A stretch of 64,000 bases of DNA from Actinoplanes octamycinicus (lineage in GTDB: Bacteria; Actinomycetota; Actinomycetes; Mycobacteriales; Micromonosporaceae): NCBI RefSeq assembly GCF_014205225.1, contig NZ_JACHNB010000001.1:5499501-5563500 (forward strand), written 5' to 3'. The position numbers and the translations under genes are program-made. The notes under the pieces are model-generated. The model did not search any database, was not told the DNA's origin, and worked only from the letters and a program-made list of their open reading frames with translations. Below, one piece after another: positions 1 through 9,612 of this stretch. Within the stretch, counting starts at the first letter, position 1. Every line of letters begins with the position of its first letter.

Positions 1-302
1 CCCGTGAGGGCCAGCCGGGGGCGGGGAGCGCGGCGGGACGTTGGGTTCGGGCGGGTCTCGCGCGCGGTTGTCACGGGAGTGGGTCGACTGCGGGGGCTGG
101 GCTGGATGGTGGTTGGGGTTGATCTCCGGGACCACCCGCGGACAGTGAAGAGGGTGGCGATCGCTTTGGACGCGCAGCGGCCAGATCGCCGCCCTCGGCC
201 CGCGCGGGAGCATACGATCCGTACCCCGGCGGACCTGCGTATCTGAAGATCTTGGGGTGGATTCTGAGCTTGGCGACGGTGCTGCCGGATTAGCCTCTTG
301 GC
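1..302. other. 5' edge region without a supportable gene
   Basis: A GTG-initiated open frame at 4-246 could encode 80 residues, but it is arginine-rich, has no recognisable domain and no clear ribosome binding site. The upstream gene, if any, lies outside the window. The last 60 bases presumably hold the promoter of the channel gene at 303; no confident -10/-35 pair is visible. Confidence 0.4.
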
Positions 303-2093
303 ATGCCTGAGGACGGCGTGCGCGGGCCCGAGGGCGGGGTGCGGAGCGGGCATGTGATCGTGTGCGGGCTCGACGACGTCGGGCTGCGGACCGTTGAGCA
401 GCTCTATCACGCGGGCGTGCGGGTGGTCGTGGTGGAGGACGACGCCGATCCGCGGCTGGTGCGGGTGGTGCGCGGGTGGGGGGTGCCGATCGTGGTCGGC
501 AGTCCGCGGCTGCGCGAGACGCTGGACGAGGCGGGTCTGCCCGGCGCGGTCGCGGTGATCTGCGTGCTCGCCGACGACCTGCACACCTTGGAGGCGGCGC
601 TGCTGATGCGCGAGCAGCGGCCCGAGGTGCGGGTGGTGGTCCAATTGCGCAACCCGGCGGTCGGGCGGGCGCTGGCCGACATGCGGATCAGCGTGCTCGA
701 CGTGGCGGGGCTGTCCGCGCCGTCGGTGGTCGAGGCCTGCCTGCGGACCGGGTCGCACGAGCTGGACCTGGACGGGGACCGGTTCGTCGCGGCGCAGGTC
801 ACGGTGGACTTCGCCGGGACGCTGCGGTCCCGGTACGGTTCGCTGGCCCCGCTCGCGGTCACCCCGGCCGGCGGCGGCGAGGTGGTCATCTCACCCGGCC
901 GGGACCATCAGGTGCGGCCCGGCGACCTGGTCACGCTGCTCGGCACGCCGGAGGAGCTCGCCGCGGCCCGGGTGGTCGACCGGGACCGGGAGCGGGCGGA
1001 TGCCGGGCCTGGGCGGTGGGCGCGCGGGCTGCGGCTGGCCGGTTCGGTGCTGCGGGCGATGGACCGCCGGATCGGCTACGCGTTGATCGCGCTGGTGCTG
1101 CTGCTCAACTGTTCGATCGTGGTGCTGCAGCTCGGCTACCGGGAGCCGGACGGCACCCGGATGTCCCTGCTCGACGCGGTCTACTTCTCGGTCGAGTCGA
1201 TCGCCACGGTCGGTTACGGCGACTTCAACTTCCGGGACCAGCAACCCTGGCTGCGGATCTTCGCGATCGGCCTGATGATCCTCGGGGCCTGCTTCGCCGC
1301 CACGTTCATCGCCCTGCTCACCAACGTGCTGGTGTCGATCCGGATCCAGGAGGCGCTCGGCAACCGGCTGCTCGACCGGCTCAGCGACCACGTGGTGGTG
1401 GTCGGCATCGGCTCGGTCGGGGTGCGGGTGGTGGAACGGCTGCGTGCCACCGGCACCGAGGTCGTGGTGATCGAGGCCGACGAGAACAACCGGTATCTCG
1501 ACGAGGTCCGCGACAGCGGGGTGCCGGTGGTGATCGCCGACGCCACCCTGCCCCGCACCCTGGACCGGGTGCAGCTCGCCTCGGCCCGCGCGGTCGCCGT
1601 GCTGACCAGCGACGACCTGGTCAACCTGGAGACCGGCCTGGCGGTCCGGGACCGGCTGGGGGAGCGGTGGGGCCGGGTGCCGGTGGTGCTGCGGCTGTTC
1701 GACCGGACGCTGGCGGCCACCGTGGAGCGGACCTTCGGCCTGGGGCTGGCCCGGTCGACGGCGGCGCTGGCGGCCCCGTGGTTCGTCGGGGCGGCGCTCG
1801 GGTTGGACGTGCTGGCCACGTTCTATGTCGGCTCGCGGCTGATGCTGGTGGGGCGGCTGACCGTGGCGCCCGGCGGCGGGTTGGACCGGCTGGCGATGCG
1901 GGAGCTGTCGGCTCGGATCCGGGTGGTCGCGATCCGCCGTGCGGAGGTGCTGGAGCACCCGCCGCGCCGGGACAGCCGGTTCGCGGCGGGGGACCAGGCG
2001 TATCTGATCGGGCCGTACGAGGAGCTGCTGCAGGTGCTGCGCCGGGACGCCGCCGATCTCAGGCGTGGTGGCCGACCTGCTGGAGGACACTGA
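303..2093 (+). CDS. Two-RCK potassium channel / TrkA-N NAD-binding protein
   Basis: A 596-residue integral membrane potassium channel subunit. An N-terminal Rossmann RCK (TrkA-N) domain covers roughly residues 15-135, with a VIVCGLDDVG nucleotide-binding start. Two membrane helices lie at about 258-277 and 320-346 and flank a pore loop with the selectivity filter TVGYGD (302-307). A second RCK domain follows (about 365-485, VVVVGIGSVGVRV), then a TrkA-C-like tail. RCK domains gate such pores through nucleotide or ion binding. Having RCK domains on both sides of the pore in one chain is a known but less common arrangement. The gene stands alone, with the next gene convergent. The start is the first in-frame ATG; no strong ribosome binding site is seen. 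Confidence 0.85.
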   Translation: MPEDGVRGPEGGVRSGHVIVCGLDDVGLRTVEQLYHAGVRVVVVEDDADPRLVRVVRGWGVPIVVGSPRLRETLDEAGLPGAVAVICVLADDLHTLEAALLMREQRPEVRVVVQLRNPAVGRALADMRISVLDVAGLSAPSVVEACLRTGSHELDLDGDRFVAAQVTVDFAGTLRSRYGSLAPLAVTPAGGGEVVISPGRDHQVRPGDLVTLLGTPEELAAARVVDRDRERADAGPGRWARGLRLAGSVLRAMDRRIGYALIALVLLLNCSIVVLQLGYREPDGTRMSLLDAVYFSVESIATVGYGDFNFRDQQPWLRIFAIGLMILGACFAATFIALLTNVLVSIRIQEALGNRLLDRLSDHVVVVGIGSVGVRVVERLRATGTEVVVIEADENNRYLDEVRDSGVPVVIADATLPRTLDRVQLASARAVAVLTSDDLVNLETGLAVRDRLGERWGRVPVVLRLFDRTLAATVERTFGLGLARSTAALAAPWFVGAALGLDVLATFYVGSRLMLVGRLTVAPGGGLDRLAMRELSARIRVVAIRRAEVLEHPPRRDSRFAAGDQAYLIGPYEELLQVLRRDAADLRRGGRPAGGH

Positions 2094-2122
2094 GTGCCTG
2101 GCCGCCGCCCCGCCCTGCTCGT

Positions 2123-3634
2123 CTAGCGCCGCCGCAGCAGCTCGTGCATCCGCTGGCGGACGTTCATGTCCGGCTCGGCCGGTAGGGCGTCCCGGATCAT
2201 CGGCCAGGCCTCCGCCGGGATGGTCTCCGTCGGCCACGCCGCCAGCGCTCTGACAGCCATGGCCCGGTTCCGGACGGTCGCGTTCCGCAGCGCCGTGCTG
2301 ATCAGCGGCCAGCCCTTGCCGGGATGCTCGTCCAATCGGCTGACCACCAGGTCGAGAACGTGCTCGGGCCGGTTCCAGCCCACGCCCGGTTCCGTGCCCG
2401 GTCCGGTGACCAGGTCGGACAGCGGCAGCAGCGCACCGGCCAGCCGGACGGTCAGATCGATCTCCTGAGGATCGTCGACCAGGCTGTACCAGAGGCCGGC
2501 GTCGTACGGCCGGCGCCGCACCTGCCGGACCAGGTGCTCGGTGAAGCGCATCCGCAGCTGTTCCGCGGGCCGGACAGCCTGATCAAAAACGGCCGGGTCG
2601 TCCGCCTCCAGCCCGGCCTGCACCACGGCACGCCACTCGGGCCGGGAGGTCAGCGTCGCCGCCCGGGCCTGCACCCGGACCCGCTGGCGCGGCGCCCACG
2701 GCAGCGGATCGGCCCGCGCCGAGTCGACGAACCCGAGCAGGCTCCCGGTCACCCCGATGCGCATGAGCACCGGCGGGTGCAGCCCGGCGTGGTGCAGGTA
2801 GCGCTCGATCGCCCCCGGCCCGTCCGGGTAGTCGGTGATGTCGGCGGCCGGCCCGTCCTCGCACAGGGCCAGCAGGATCCCGCCGGCCCCGTCCAGCAGG
2901 TCCTCGTCGATCGACTCGGCCGCCAACGCGTCGGCCAGCCCGCCGGTGGTGGCCGCGGTCCAGGCCAGATATTGATCGAGGATGTCGTTGCGGAAGCCGC
3001 CGCGGAGCAGCCAGGCCCGGATCCGCTCGTCGGTGGTGCCGGCCAGCCGCTGGACCGTGTGGATCCGGCCCCACCCGGTCACCCGCTGGGCGAGCGCGAA
3101 GAGATCGGCATGCCGGGAGCCGAGCGCCACCGCGGCGTACAGCGTCAGCTCCTCCATGGTCCCGAGCCGGAGCAGCAGGTCGCGGTCCCGGGCATCGCCG
3201 GTCAGGCCGAGCAGGACGAGTCCGATCGCCACCGCGCCCCGCCGGGTGCCGTGGGACGCGAGCCACCGCCCGAGCTGCCGGACCCGTGGCGGCGGCGTGT
3301 TCCGCCGCCGGAGGTCGTTCAGGATGGCGTCGGCCACGGACAGCGGTGACACTTCCGCGGCCGCGTCGTGCAGGGCCGTGAGGTCGGTGAGGTCGGGCCG
3401 GCGCCGGGTCAGGGCGTCGATGCGCTCGGCGAGCGGACCGGCCTCGTCGCTGTTCGCACGGACGGTGTGGTGGGTCCGGATGCCGTCCATGACGGCGTCG
3501 GAGATGAGGCCGCCGGCCGGCGGGGTGTCCGGCCACGGGCCGGGGCCGTGCGTGCGGGCCAGGGCGCGGGCACGCGCCAGATAGGTGGAACGGTCCTGCG
3601 AGGGGCGTGGCAGCCGCCACGCGTGGGCGCTCAT
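2123..3634 (-). CDS. Hypothetical protein with HEAT-like repeats
   Basis: A 503-residue protein with no signal peptide or membrane segment. It is built of alanine/leucine/arginine-rich helical stretches that look like degenerate HEAT/armadillo repeats; the last (PLISTALRNATVRNRAMAV and the arginine-rich helix after it) is the clearest. This frame has typical third-position GC for the genome, whereas the long frames opposite it read as low-complexity. Function is unknown; HEAT-like proteins are usually binding scaffolds. It converges on the potassium channel gene with a 29-bp gap and is divergent from the M4 protease gene. The start at 3634 lacks a good ribosome binding site, so the N-terminus is uncertain. 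Confidence 0.7.
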   Translation of the reverse strand: MSAHAWRLPRPSQDRSTYLARARALARTHGPGPWPDTPPAGGLISDAVMDGIRTHHTVRANSDEAGPLAERIDALTRRRPDLTDLTALHDAAAEVSPLSVADAILNDLRRRNTPPPRVRQLGRWLASHGTRRGAVAIGLVLLGLTGDARDRDLLLRLGTMEELTLYAAVALGSRHADLFALAQRVTGWGRIHTVQRLAGTTDERIRAWLLRGGFRNDILDQYLAWTAATTGGLADALAAESIDEDLLDGAGGILLALCEDGPAADITDYPDGPGAIERYLHHAGLHPPVLMRIGVTGSLLGFVDSARADPLPWAPRQRVRVQARAATLTSRPEWRAVVQAGLEADDPAVFDQAVRPAEQLRMRFTEHLVRQVRRRPYDAGLWYSLVDDPQEIDLTVRLAGALLPLSDLVTGPGTEPGVGWNRPEHVLDLVVSRLDEHPGKGWPLISTALRNATVRNRAMAVRALAAWPTETIPAEAWPMIRDALPAEPDMNVRQRMHELLRRR

Positions 3635-3834
3635 CGCGCGGGGCGGAGGCCGCCCTTCCGGTCGGAAGTCATCCGACCATCATGCCGGGTCGACTGTCCG
3701 GATGGGGACTCGCCCCTCGCCCTCAGGAATGATCACTGAGAGTATCGAAAGTCTCACCTTCGGCTGAGGAATGTATCTCACGGCGTCCGCGCCGTCTCTT
3801 CATCTCTTACCGACCACCGGATTTGAGGTGTCCC

Positions 3835-4908
3835 ATGACTCACCGACTCAGCTGTGTCACCCCGCCCTACATCCTCACCAGGCTTCTGGAGAGCGAGAAC
3901 CACGAGATCCGCGACGCTGCCCTGTCCACCCTGCTCACCACCGCCCAGCTGTCCGGCGAGCGCAACGTGCGCGGCCTGATCGCCGGGGCGCTGGCCGCTT
4001 CCGAGGACGGCCGGCGCAGCATCTACGACTGCCGGCACAGCACCTTCCTGCCGCTGGCCCGGCTGGTCCGTTCGGAGGGGCAGAAGCCGGTCGCCGACGC
4101 CTCCGCGAACCGGGCCTACGACGGCTTCGGCGACACCCGGCAGTTCTACCGGGACGTCTTCCAGCGGGACTCGATCGACGGCCGCGGCATGCGGCTGCGC
4201 GGCTATGTGCACCGCGGCCGCCGCTACAACAACGCGTTCTGGGACGGCCAGGAGATGGTCTTCGGGGACGGCGACGGCCAGGTCTTCACCGACTTCACCG
4301 GCTCGCTCGACGTGATCGCGCACGAGCTGGGGCACGGCATCACCGAGCACACCGCCGGCCTCGAATACCGCAACCAGTCCGGCGCCCTGAACGAGTCGCT
4401 CTCCGACGTGGCCGGCTCGATGGTCAAGCAGTGGAAGCTGCAGCAGACCGCCGAGCAGGCCGACTGGCTGATCGGCGCGGAGGTCTTCACCCCGACGATC
4501 GACGCCGACGCGCTGCGCTCGATGAAGGCGCCCGGCACCGCGTTCGACAACAAGCTGTTCGGCAAGGACCCGCAGCCCGACCACATGAGCCGCTTCGTGA
4601 AACTGCCGGACACCCCGGACGGCGACAACGGTGGCGTGCACATCAACTCGGGCATCCCGAACAAGGCGTTCTACCTGGTCGCCACCGGCATCGGGGGATT
4701 CTCCTGGGACGCGCCCGGGCACATCTGGTATGAGTCGTTGAAGGCGTCGACGGCGACCACCGAGTTCCAGGAGTTCGCCGACACGACGTACCGCAAGGCT
4801 GAGGAGCTCTACGGCTCCGGCAGCACCGAGCAACAGGCGGTCAAGGAGGCCTGGTCCGAGGTGGGTATCCCGGTCACCACGACACCGACGCTGGCGGGGC
4901 GCCGCTAG
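3835..4908 (+). CDS. Protealysin-like M4 metallopeptidase
   Basis: A 357-residue thermolysin-family (M4) zinc peptidase. The zinc motif HELGH is at 163-167, the third ligand is Glu187 in GALNESLSD, and the catalytic His269 is in GVHINSGIPN. There is no signal peptide. The short N-terminal propeptide carries CVTPPYIL at 7-14, matching the PPL-type motif of protealysin-like precursors, so the enzyme is probably made as a cytoplasmic precursor that matures autocatalytically. ATG 3835 is preferred over an in-frame ATG at 3823 because it places the propeptide motif at the usual distance. The stop abuts the ATG of the next gene, a probable inhibitor, so the two look translationally coupled. Confidence 0.9.
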   Translation: MTHRLSCVTPPYILTRLLESENHEIRDAALSTLLTTAQLSGERNVRGLIAGALAASEDGRRSIYDCRHSTFLPLARLVRSEGQKPVADASANRAYDGFGDTRQFYRDVFQRDSIDGRGMRLRGYVHRGRRYNNAFWDGQEMVFGDGDGQVFTDFTGSLDVIAHELGHGITEHTAGLEYRNQSGALNESLSDVAGSMVKQWKLQQTAEQADWLIGAEVFTPTIDADALRSMKAPGTAFDNKLFGKDPQPDHMSRFVKLPDTPDGDNGGVHINSGIPNKAFYLVATGIGGFSWDAPGHIWYESLKASTATTEFQEFADTTYRKAEELYGSGSTEQQAVKEAWSEVGIPVTTTPTLAGRR

Positions 4909-5199
4909 ATGCGGGTCACGCTCACGACGCGCGGCGGGCTGGCAGCGGCGATCACCCCGCAGCTGCCACCCACCGTCGTCGACACCACCGACCTGAAACC
5001 GGACGCCGCCGCCGAGCTTCGCGCCCTGATCGCGGCCGCCGCCTCGGCCGCGCCGGTCGCCCCGAACCCCCGGGTCCGCGACGCCATGACCTACACCGTC
5101 CTGGTCGAGGACGACGGCGACACCACCACCCTGACCGCCTCCGACGCCGCGATGACCGCCCCGTTCAGCGCCCTGCTGAGCTGGCTCGAGGACCAATGA
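4909..5199 (+). CDS. Emfourin-like inhibitor of protealysin-type protease
   Basis: A 96-residue soluble protein that starts on the base after the protease stop codon. It shows the emfourin layout: an N-terminal strand ending in RGGL (residues 8-11), a central helix, and a C-terminal YTVLVEDDGDTTTL strand pair followed by a helix with PFSALLSWL. Emfourin (M4in) is the slow tight-binding inhibitor encoded next to protealysin in Serratia, and the pairing is widespread among protealysin-like genes. The assignment rests on this pattern and the gene order; overall identity to known emfourins is probably low. Likely role: keep the intracellular protease inactive until release. Confidence 0.75.
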   Translation: MRVTLTTRGGLAAAITPQLPPTVVDTTDLKPDAAAELRALIAAAASAAPVAPNPRVRDAMTYTVLVEDDGDTTTLTASDAAMTAPFSALLSWLEDQ

Positions 5200-5200
5200 C

Positions 5201-5229
5201 AAGACCCGATTTCGGTACGCCCTGAGCGC
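5201..5229. repeat. Copy 1 of dispersed gene-tail repeat (AAGACCCGATTTCGGTACGC core)
   Basis: Immediately after the emfourin stop codon lies a short segment that shares CAAGA(N)CCG(N)TTTCGGTACGCC with the segment after the polyamine-type binding protein (37346-37378), and more weakly with the one after the SDR gene (20709-20740). All three sit in 3' intergenic positions. Confidence 0.5.
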
Positions 5230-5342
5230 TGCCGAGGATCTCGGCGATCGTCCCCAGCTCGTCCGTGTCACCGACCCGGACGTGGCGTGGCATCCACGCC
5301 TCAACGGGATCCAGGCCGTGGGTTCGAGCAGCGCGCCTGGGC

Positions 5343-6065
5343 TCAGCGGCGACGTGCGACCAGCCATCCGATCACCACACCAGCAGCGGCGGCAGATGCG
5401 GGGCCTGCCCAGCCGCGTTCCTGATTCCGGCGACCGTCAGCCGAGGCGACTCCGACGATCATCTCGGCGGACGGCGGTCCCATCGCTACGGCCGTATGGA
5501 ACTCCTCGTCAACGATCCGGGCGAAGCGCCGGTAGGTCCGCGACGTGTCGTCATGTAGCCAATGGCGCCGGGAAGCCGCCCAGTGCTGCCGCGCCGCCGC
5601 GTTAGCGAAGTGTTTGGGCAGCGCTTCCAAGCGCAGACTGTCCTCTGAGTAGGTGCCGTTCTCGTAGCTCATCCTGAGGTAGTTCAGGAGCATGAGGCAG
5701 AAGAATCGGCGGCGCATGTCGAGCGGAGTCATGGCGGCCACGATCGGCCCGAACATGACTCCGTAGGTCTCCGGGTCTTCGGAAGCAAGCGCCATCAAGC
5801 GTTCGTGCTTCTCGCGGGTCACCTGAATGCGCTGCAAACGCAGCTGGCGAGCCTGATACAGCAGCCCTGCGGCTATCCCGATGAAGGCGAGGGCCGAGAA
5901 CAAGGCGGAGGCGGCGCCGTATGCCTGGCCGATGTTGGCGAGTTGCACCCAATCGGTCTCCCACCAGTGGCCGGCCGCGGCGAGTATCAGTGGCGAAGCG
6001 GCGGCGCACGTGAGCACGACCGCGGCGAGGACACCCAGGACAAGATCGCGAGTTCGAGGACGCAT
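5343..6065 (-). CDS. DUF6082 family membrane protein
   Basis: A 240-residue protein with two N-terminal membrane helices (about residues 5-27 and 42-65), a cytoplasmic helical domain containing LMALASEDPETYGVMFG and MLLNYLRMSYENG, and a short C-terminal hydrophobic stretch ending in ARRR. This matches DUF6082, common in Streptomyces and Micromonosporaceae, function unknown. ATG 6065 is chosen because GGGAG precedes it by about 6 bases and the residues before it look non-coding; the frame itself stays open to 6389. The gene is divergent from the subtilase gene. Confidence 0.7.
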   Translation of the reverse strand: MRPRTRDLVLGVLAAVVLTCAAASPLILAAAGHWWETDWVQLANIGQAYGAASALFSALAFIGIAAGLLYQARQLRLQRIQVTREKHERLMALASEDPETYGVMFGPIVAAMTPLDMRRRFFCLMLLNYLRMSYENGTYSEDSLRLEALPKHFANAAARQHWAASRRHWLHDDTSRTYRRFARIVDEEFHTAVAMGPPSAEMIVGVASADGRRNQERGWAGPASAAAAGVVIGWLVARRR

Positions 6066-6348
6066 GGCGGCTCCCGGTACGGCGGGCTGTGAATCCTCAT
6101 GGTGGAGCGTGTCGGCCAGCGTTCGGATCAGGACGCCGCTGTCCCCAGATCGCGAAATTCTCACTGAGTCAGTAGGTGCCCTGCGGCCTGCAGCTTGCTC
6201 GCGCCACAGGTTCGCGCGGCCGGTCGCAGCCTGCCCATAAACAGTTTTGAGTGTTACAGAGTCGCGACGACTGTTCATCGATCTGTCTCGTTGAGGTTGA
6301 TCGCTCCTACGTTCTGCCGCACAGCAGTGACGAAGGAGGAGATGCCTC

Positions 6349-8271
6349 GTGTGGCGACGTCTTTCGACAGCCGGCCTGGCCCTGGTCACGGTCGTGACCG
6401 GCCTGGCCGCCGGCGGGAGCCCGGCGGCCGCGGACCCGGCCGGGCCGGTGCTCTACGCGGACAGCCCGGGCGCGGTGCCCGGGCGGTACATCGTGACGCT
6501 CAAGGATCACGCGTCGATCGGCAATCAGGCGAGCACGCTGGCCCGGCGGTTCGACGGGCAGCTGCGGCACGTCTACGACCAGGTGCAGCACGGCTTCTCG
6601 GTGGCGCTGCCGGAGAGCCGGGCGCGCCGACTGGCCGCCGACCCGGCGGTCGCGTCCGTCGAGCAGGTGCAGCGGATCACCGTGCAGGACACCCAGAGCA
6701 ACCCGCCGAACTGGGGTGACGACCGGATCGACCAGCGCAGCCTGCCGCTGGACCGGGCGTTCACCTATCCGGCGAACCCGGGGCAGGGCGTGACCGTCTA
6801 CGTCCTGGACACCGGGCTGAACGCGAGCCACACCGACTTCACCGGCCGGGTCGGCCAGGGCGTCGACATCGTGGACGGGGACAGCAACCCGGCCGACTGC
6901 CACGGGCACGGCACGCACGTCGCCGGGACCGCGGCCGGCACCACCTACGGCATCGCCAAGAAGGCCCGGATCGTCTCGGTGCGGGTGCTCGACTGCCAGG
7001 GCACCGGCACCAACGACGACCTGATCGCCGGGATCAACTGGGTGCGGAGCAACGCGCAGAAGCCGGCCGTGGCGAACTACAGCATCGGCTGCGGCAGCCG
7101 CTGCACCAGCCAGGCGATGGACAGCGCGGTGTCCAGCCTGATCAGCTCCGGGGTGCAGTTCGTCCAGGCGGCCGGCAACTCCGGCGACGACGCCTGCTAC
7201 TACTCCCCACAGGCGGTCGCCGCCGCGATCACCGTCGGCAACAGCACCAGCGCCGATGCCCGGAACAGCACCAGCAACTACGGTTCCTGCCTGGACCTGT
7301 TCGCGCCGGGGACCAGCATCGTGTCGGCGTCCTACGCCAGCAACACCGGCAGCGCCACGATGACCGGCACCTCGATGGCGTCCCCGCACGTGGCCGGCGC
7401 CGCGGCCGCCTATCTGGGCGCGAATCCGTCGGCGACCCCGGCGCAGGTCCGGGAGGCGCTGGTCGGCAACGGCAGCACCGGCAAGATCACCAGCCCGGGC
7501 AGCGGGTCCCCGAACGTGCTGCTCTACACCGGTTTCATCGGCGGCGGCACGCCCGCCGATCCGGTGATCACCAACCCGGGCGCGCAGCGCATGGCGGCCG
7601 GCCAGGAGGCCGAGCTGCAACTCACGGTCACCGGCGGCACGAAACCCTACTCCTGGCAGGCGTCCGGCCTTCCCGCCGGGCTCGCGATCGGTGCGGACAG
7701 CGGACAGATCTCCGGTACGCCCTCCGCGCCCGGAACCTCGAACGTCACGGTGACCGTCACCGACAGCGCCGGCCGGTCCGGGTCGACGACCTTCACCTGG
7801 ACCGTCACCTCCGGCGGCGGCTGCCCGCCGGCCCAGCCGATCGGCAATCCCGGCTTCGAGAACGGCACCACGCCGTGGACCGCCACCGCGAACGTGATCG
7901 GCACCTGGTCGCAGTACCCGGCCCGGACCGGCACCCGGAACGCCTGGCTCAACGGGGGTGGCCAGGTCCAGACCGACACCCTCGGGCAGCAGGTCGCCCT
8001 GCCGGCCTGCGGCAGCGTGTCGCTGCGCTTCTGGCTCCGGATCACCACCGCGGAGTACGACGGCGGCGTCTACGACAAGCTCACCCTGACCGCGGGCAGC
8101 AGCACCGTGGCCACCTGGACCAACCTGGACCAGACGTCCGGGTACGTGGAGAAGGTGGTCGACCTGACCGCCTTCGCCGGGCAGACGGTGAACCTCAAGT
8201 TCACCGGCGTGGAGGACTGGTCGCTGCAGACCAGCTTCGTGATCGACGACGTGACCGTCAGCGCGTCCTGA
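6349..8271 (+). CDS. Secreted subtilisin-like serine protease (S8) with Ig-like domain
   Basis: A 640-residue secreted preproenzyme. A signal peptide (about 1-29, ending in AAA) is followed by an I9-type propeptide ([12 protein letters not shown]...), then a proteinase-K/aqualysin-type S8 domain with the triad Asp154 (YVLDTG), His187 (HGTHVAGT) and Ser342 ([11 protein letters not shown]). The C-terminus adds a putative Ig-like domain ([20 protein letters not shown]) and a beta-rich module beginning GNPGFENGT that resembles carbohydrate-binding or P-like domains. The GTG start at 6349 is preceded by GAAGGAGGAG 8 bases upstream; a nearby ATG at 6342 is out of frame. Extracellular protein degradation is the likely role. 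Confidence 0.93.
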   Translation: MWRRLSTAGLALVTVVTGLAAGGSPAAADPAGPVLYADSPGAVPGRYIVTLKDHASIGNQASTLARRFDGQLRHVYDQVQHGFSVALPESRARRLAADPAVASVEQVQRITVQDTQSNPPNWGDDRIDQRSLPLDRAFTYPANPGQGVTVYVLDTGLNASHTDFTGRVGQGVDIVDGDSNPADCHGHGTHVAGTAAGTTYGIAKKARIVSVRVLDCQGTGTNDDLIAGINWVRSNAQKPAVANYSIGCGSRCTSQAMDSAVSSLISSGVQFVQAAGNSGDDACYYSPQAVAAAITVGNSTSADARNSTSNYGSCLDLFAPGTSIVSASYASNTGSATMTGTSMASPHVAGAAAAYLGANPSATPAQVREALVGNGSTGKITSPGSGSPNVLLYTGFIGGGTPADPVITNPGAQRMAAGQEAELQLTVTGGTKPYSWQASGLPAGLAIGADSGQISGTPSAPGTSNVTVTVTDSAGRSGSTTFTWTVTSGGGCPPAQPIGNPGFENGTTPWTATANVIGTWSQYPARTGTRNAWLNGGGQVQTDTLGQQVALPACGSVSLRFWLRITTAEYDGGVYDKLTLTAGSSTVATWTNLDQTSGYVEKVVDLTAFAGQTVNLKFTGVEDWSLQTSFVIDDVTVSAS

Positions 8272-8313
8272 TCATCTCTGCCCGGCGGGAGTGGGCGGCC
8301 GGGATCCGGCCGC

Positions 8314-9285
8314 TCACTCCCACTCCCAGCGCATGCCGGCGATGCCCGGGGCGACGTCCGCGGCGACCAGGTGGGCGCCGTGCGTCGAGCCGATCCACGC
8401 CTCCCAGACGCCCTGCTCCGGGGCGTTCAGCGCGCGCCGCTGGAAGCGGTGGCAGCGGGCCGGGACCGCGTCGTGGTGGAACTGGACCTGCAGCACGTAC
8501 TCGTTCACCGGGGTGGTGAACGCTCGGTAGTAGTTGTCGGTCGGCACCCGCGACTCGCTGCGGTACTCGTGCTCGATCACCACGGTCTCGCCCTGCGACA
8601 GCATCCGGTCGAAGACGATCTCGGCGGCCAGCAGCCCGGATCCGGGGTCGCTGCGGGTCCGCCCGATCCGGCAGTTGCGGATCGCGGCGATCGAGGTGGT
8701 CGCGGCCAGGTCGTCGCTGGAGAAGATGCCGACCGTCCGGGACACCCGGTCGACGTTGGCCCGCAGCACCTGCCGGCAGGTCAGGCTCACCTCCTGCCGG
8801 TCCGGCCCGACCGTGTAGAGGTCGTGCAGGCTGAGCCGGGTCAGCTCGTGGTACATCCACCGGTCCAGCCCGCCGATCGCCCGGGCCACGCTGACCCCGT
8901 CGGAGAACAGCCGGTCCACCTCGATCGTGCCGGGTGGCCGGGTCAGCCACCGCCCACGCGGCCGGCGCGGTCCCAGCTGCACCATCAGCGAGTCCTCGGG
9001 CAGCGTGAGGATCCGCTCCAGCAGCCGGACCGCCTTGAGCGACTCGGGCCGCTCCGGCCGGCTGCGCCCCCGCCGCCAGTAGCTGAGCGTGGTCAGGCTC
9101 AGGTTGATCCCGGCCGCCGCCAGCTGCTCCTGGATCTCGTCCAGCCGCACCCCACGGTCCTCGATCGCCAGGTGCAGCGCCGCCGAGAACGGCCCGGTCC
9201 GCAGCGCATGCGCGAGGTCCCGCCCCAGCTCGGCCCGCCCGTCCTCCATGCCGACCGAGTATCGTCCCCGATCGATCGGATTCAA
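8314..9285 (-). CDS. Predicted HTH (XRE-like) regulator with unknown C-terminal domain
   Basis: A protein of 311-323 residues with an N-terminal helix-turn-helix (about residues 40-75, including INLSLTTLSYWRRG and the arginine-rich RSRPERPE) of the kind used by XRE-type regulators, then a long C-terminal region of unknown function. Two starts are possible. TTG 9285 has GGAGG only 3 bases upstream; ATG 9249 has weak signals and gives 311 residues. The stop lies 42 bases beyond the convergent subtilase stop. It may sense a cell-surface or nutritional cue, but nothing in the sequence identifies it. Confidence 0.65.
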   Translation of the reverse strand: MNPIDRGRYSVGMEDGRAELGRDLAHALRTGPFSAALHLAIEDRGVRLDEIQEQLAAAGINLSLTTLSYWRRGRSRPERPESLKAVRLLERILTLPEDSLMVQLGPRRPRGRWLTRPPGTIEVDRLFSDGVSVARAIGGLDRWMYHELTRLSLHDLYTVGPDRQEVSLTCRQVLRANVDRVSRTVGIFSSDDLAATTSIAAIRNCRIGRTRSDPGSGLLAAEIVFDRMLSQGETVVIEHEYRSESRVPTDNYYRAFTTPVNEYVLQVQFHHDAVPARCHRFQRRALNAPEQGVWEAWIGSTHGAHLVAADVAPGIAGMRWEWE

Positions 9286-9442
9286 AGACCTCCGACGTAC
9301 GCGGCGATCGCCGCGGCGGCCCCGGCGCGCCGGGACAGCTCGGCGACGGCGGTACAGCGACCAGTGCCCGGGCCCCCACCTGGGACACCAACTCGGTGGT
9401 CTCCCCGAGGCGGGCGAAGAGCCCGAAGTCCCGGGGTACGCG

Positions 9443-9612
9443 GGGGCGTGCTCCGCGTCAGCTGGTGGACGCGGCGCGGTCCGCGCGGATCACGGCTTGG
9501 GCGGGCATGCTCGCGCGGATCACGGCGCAGGTGGGGCGTGCTCCGCGCGGACGGGGCGTGCTCCGCGGGAATCAGGGCACGGACGGGGCGTGCTCCGCGC
9601 GGATCAGGGCGC
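9443..9612. repeat. Degenerate tandem repeat overlapping the tetR 3' end
   Basis: GGGGCGTGCTCCGCG recurs at 9443, 9533, 9553 and 9585, and GCGCGGATCA(C/G)GGC recurs at about 9483, 9513 and 9597. The innermost copy encodes the last residues of the TetR regulator (ALIRAEHAP). The others lie downstream of its stop, as if the gene tail had been reiterated and then decayed. Confidence 0.75.

Noticed and set aside
476..2237. Long open frames on both strands overlapping the potassium channel gene (476-2185 plus, 891-2237 minus)
   Set aside because: Arginine/glycine/proline low-complexity translations without domains. The frame at 303-2093 has a full channel architecture.
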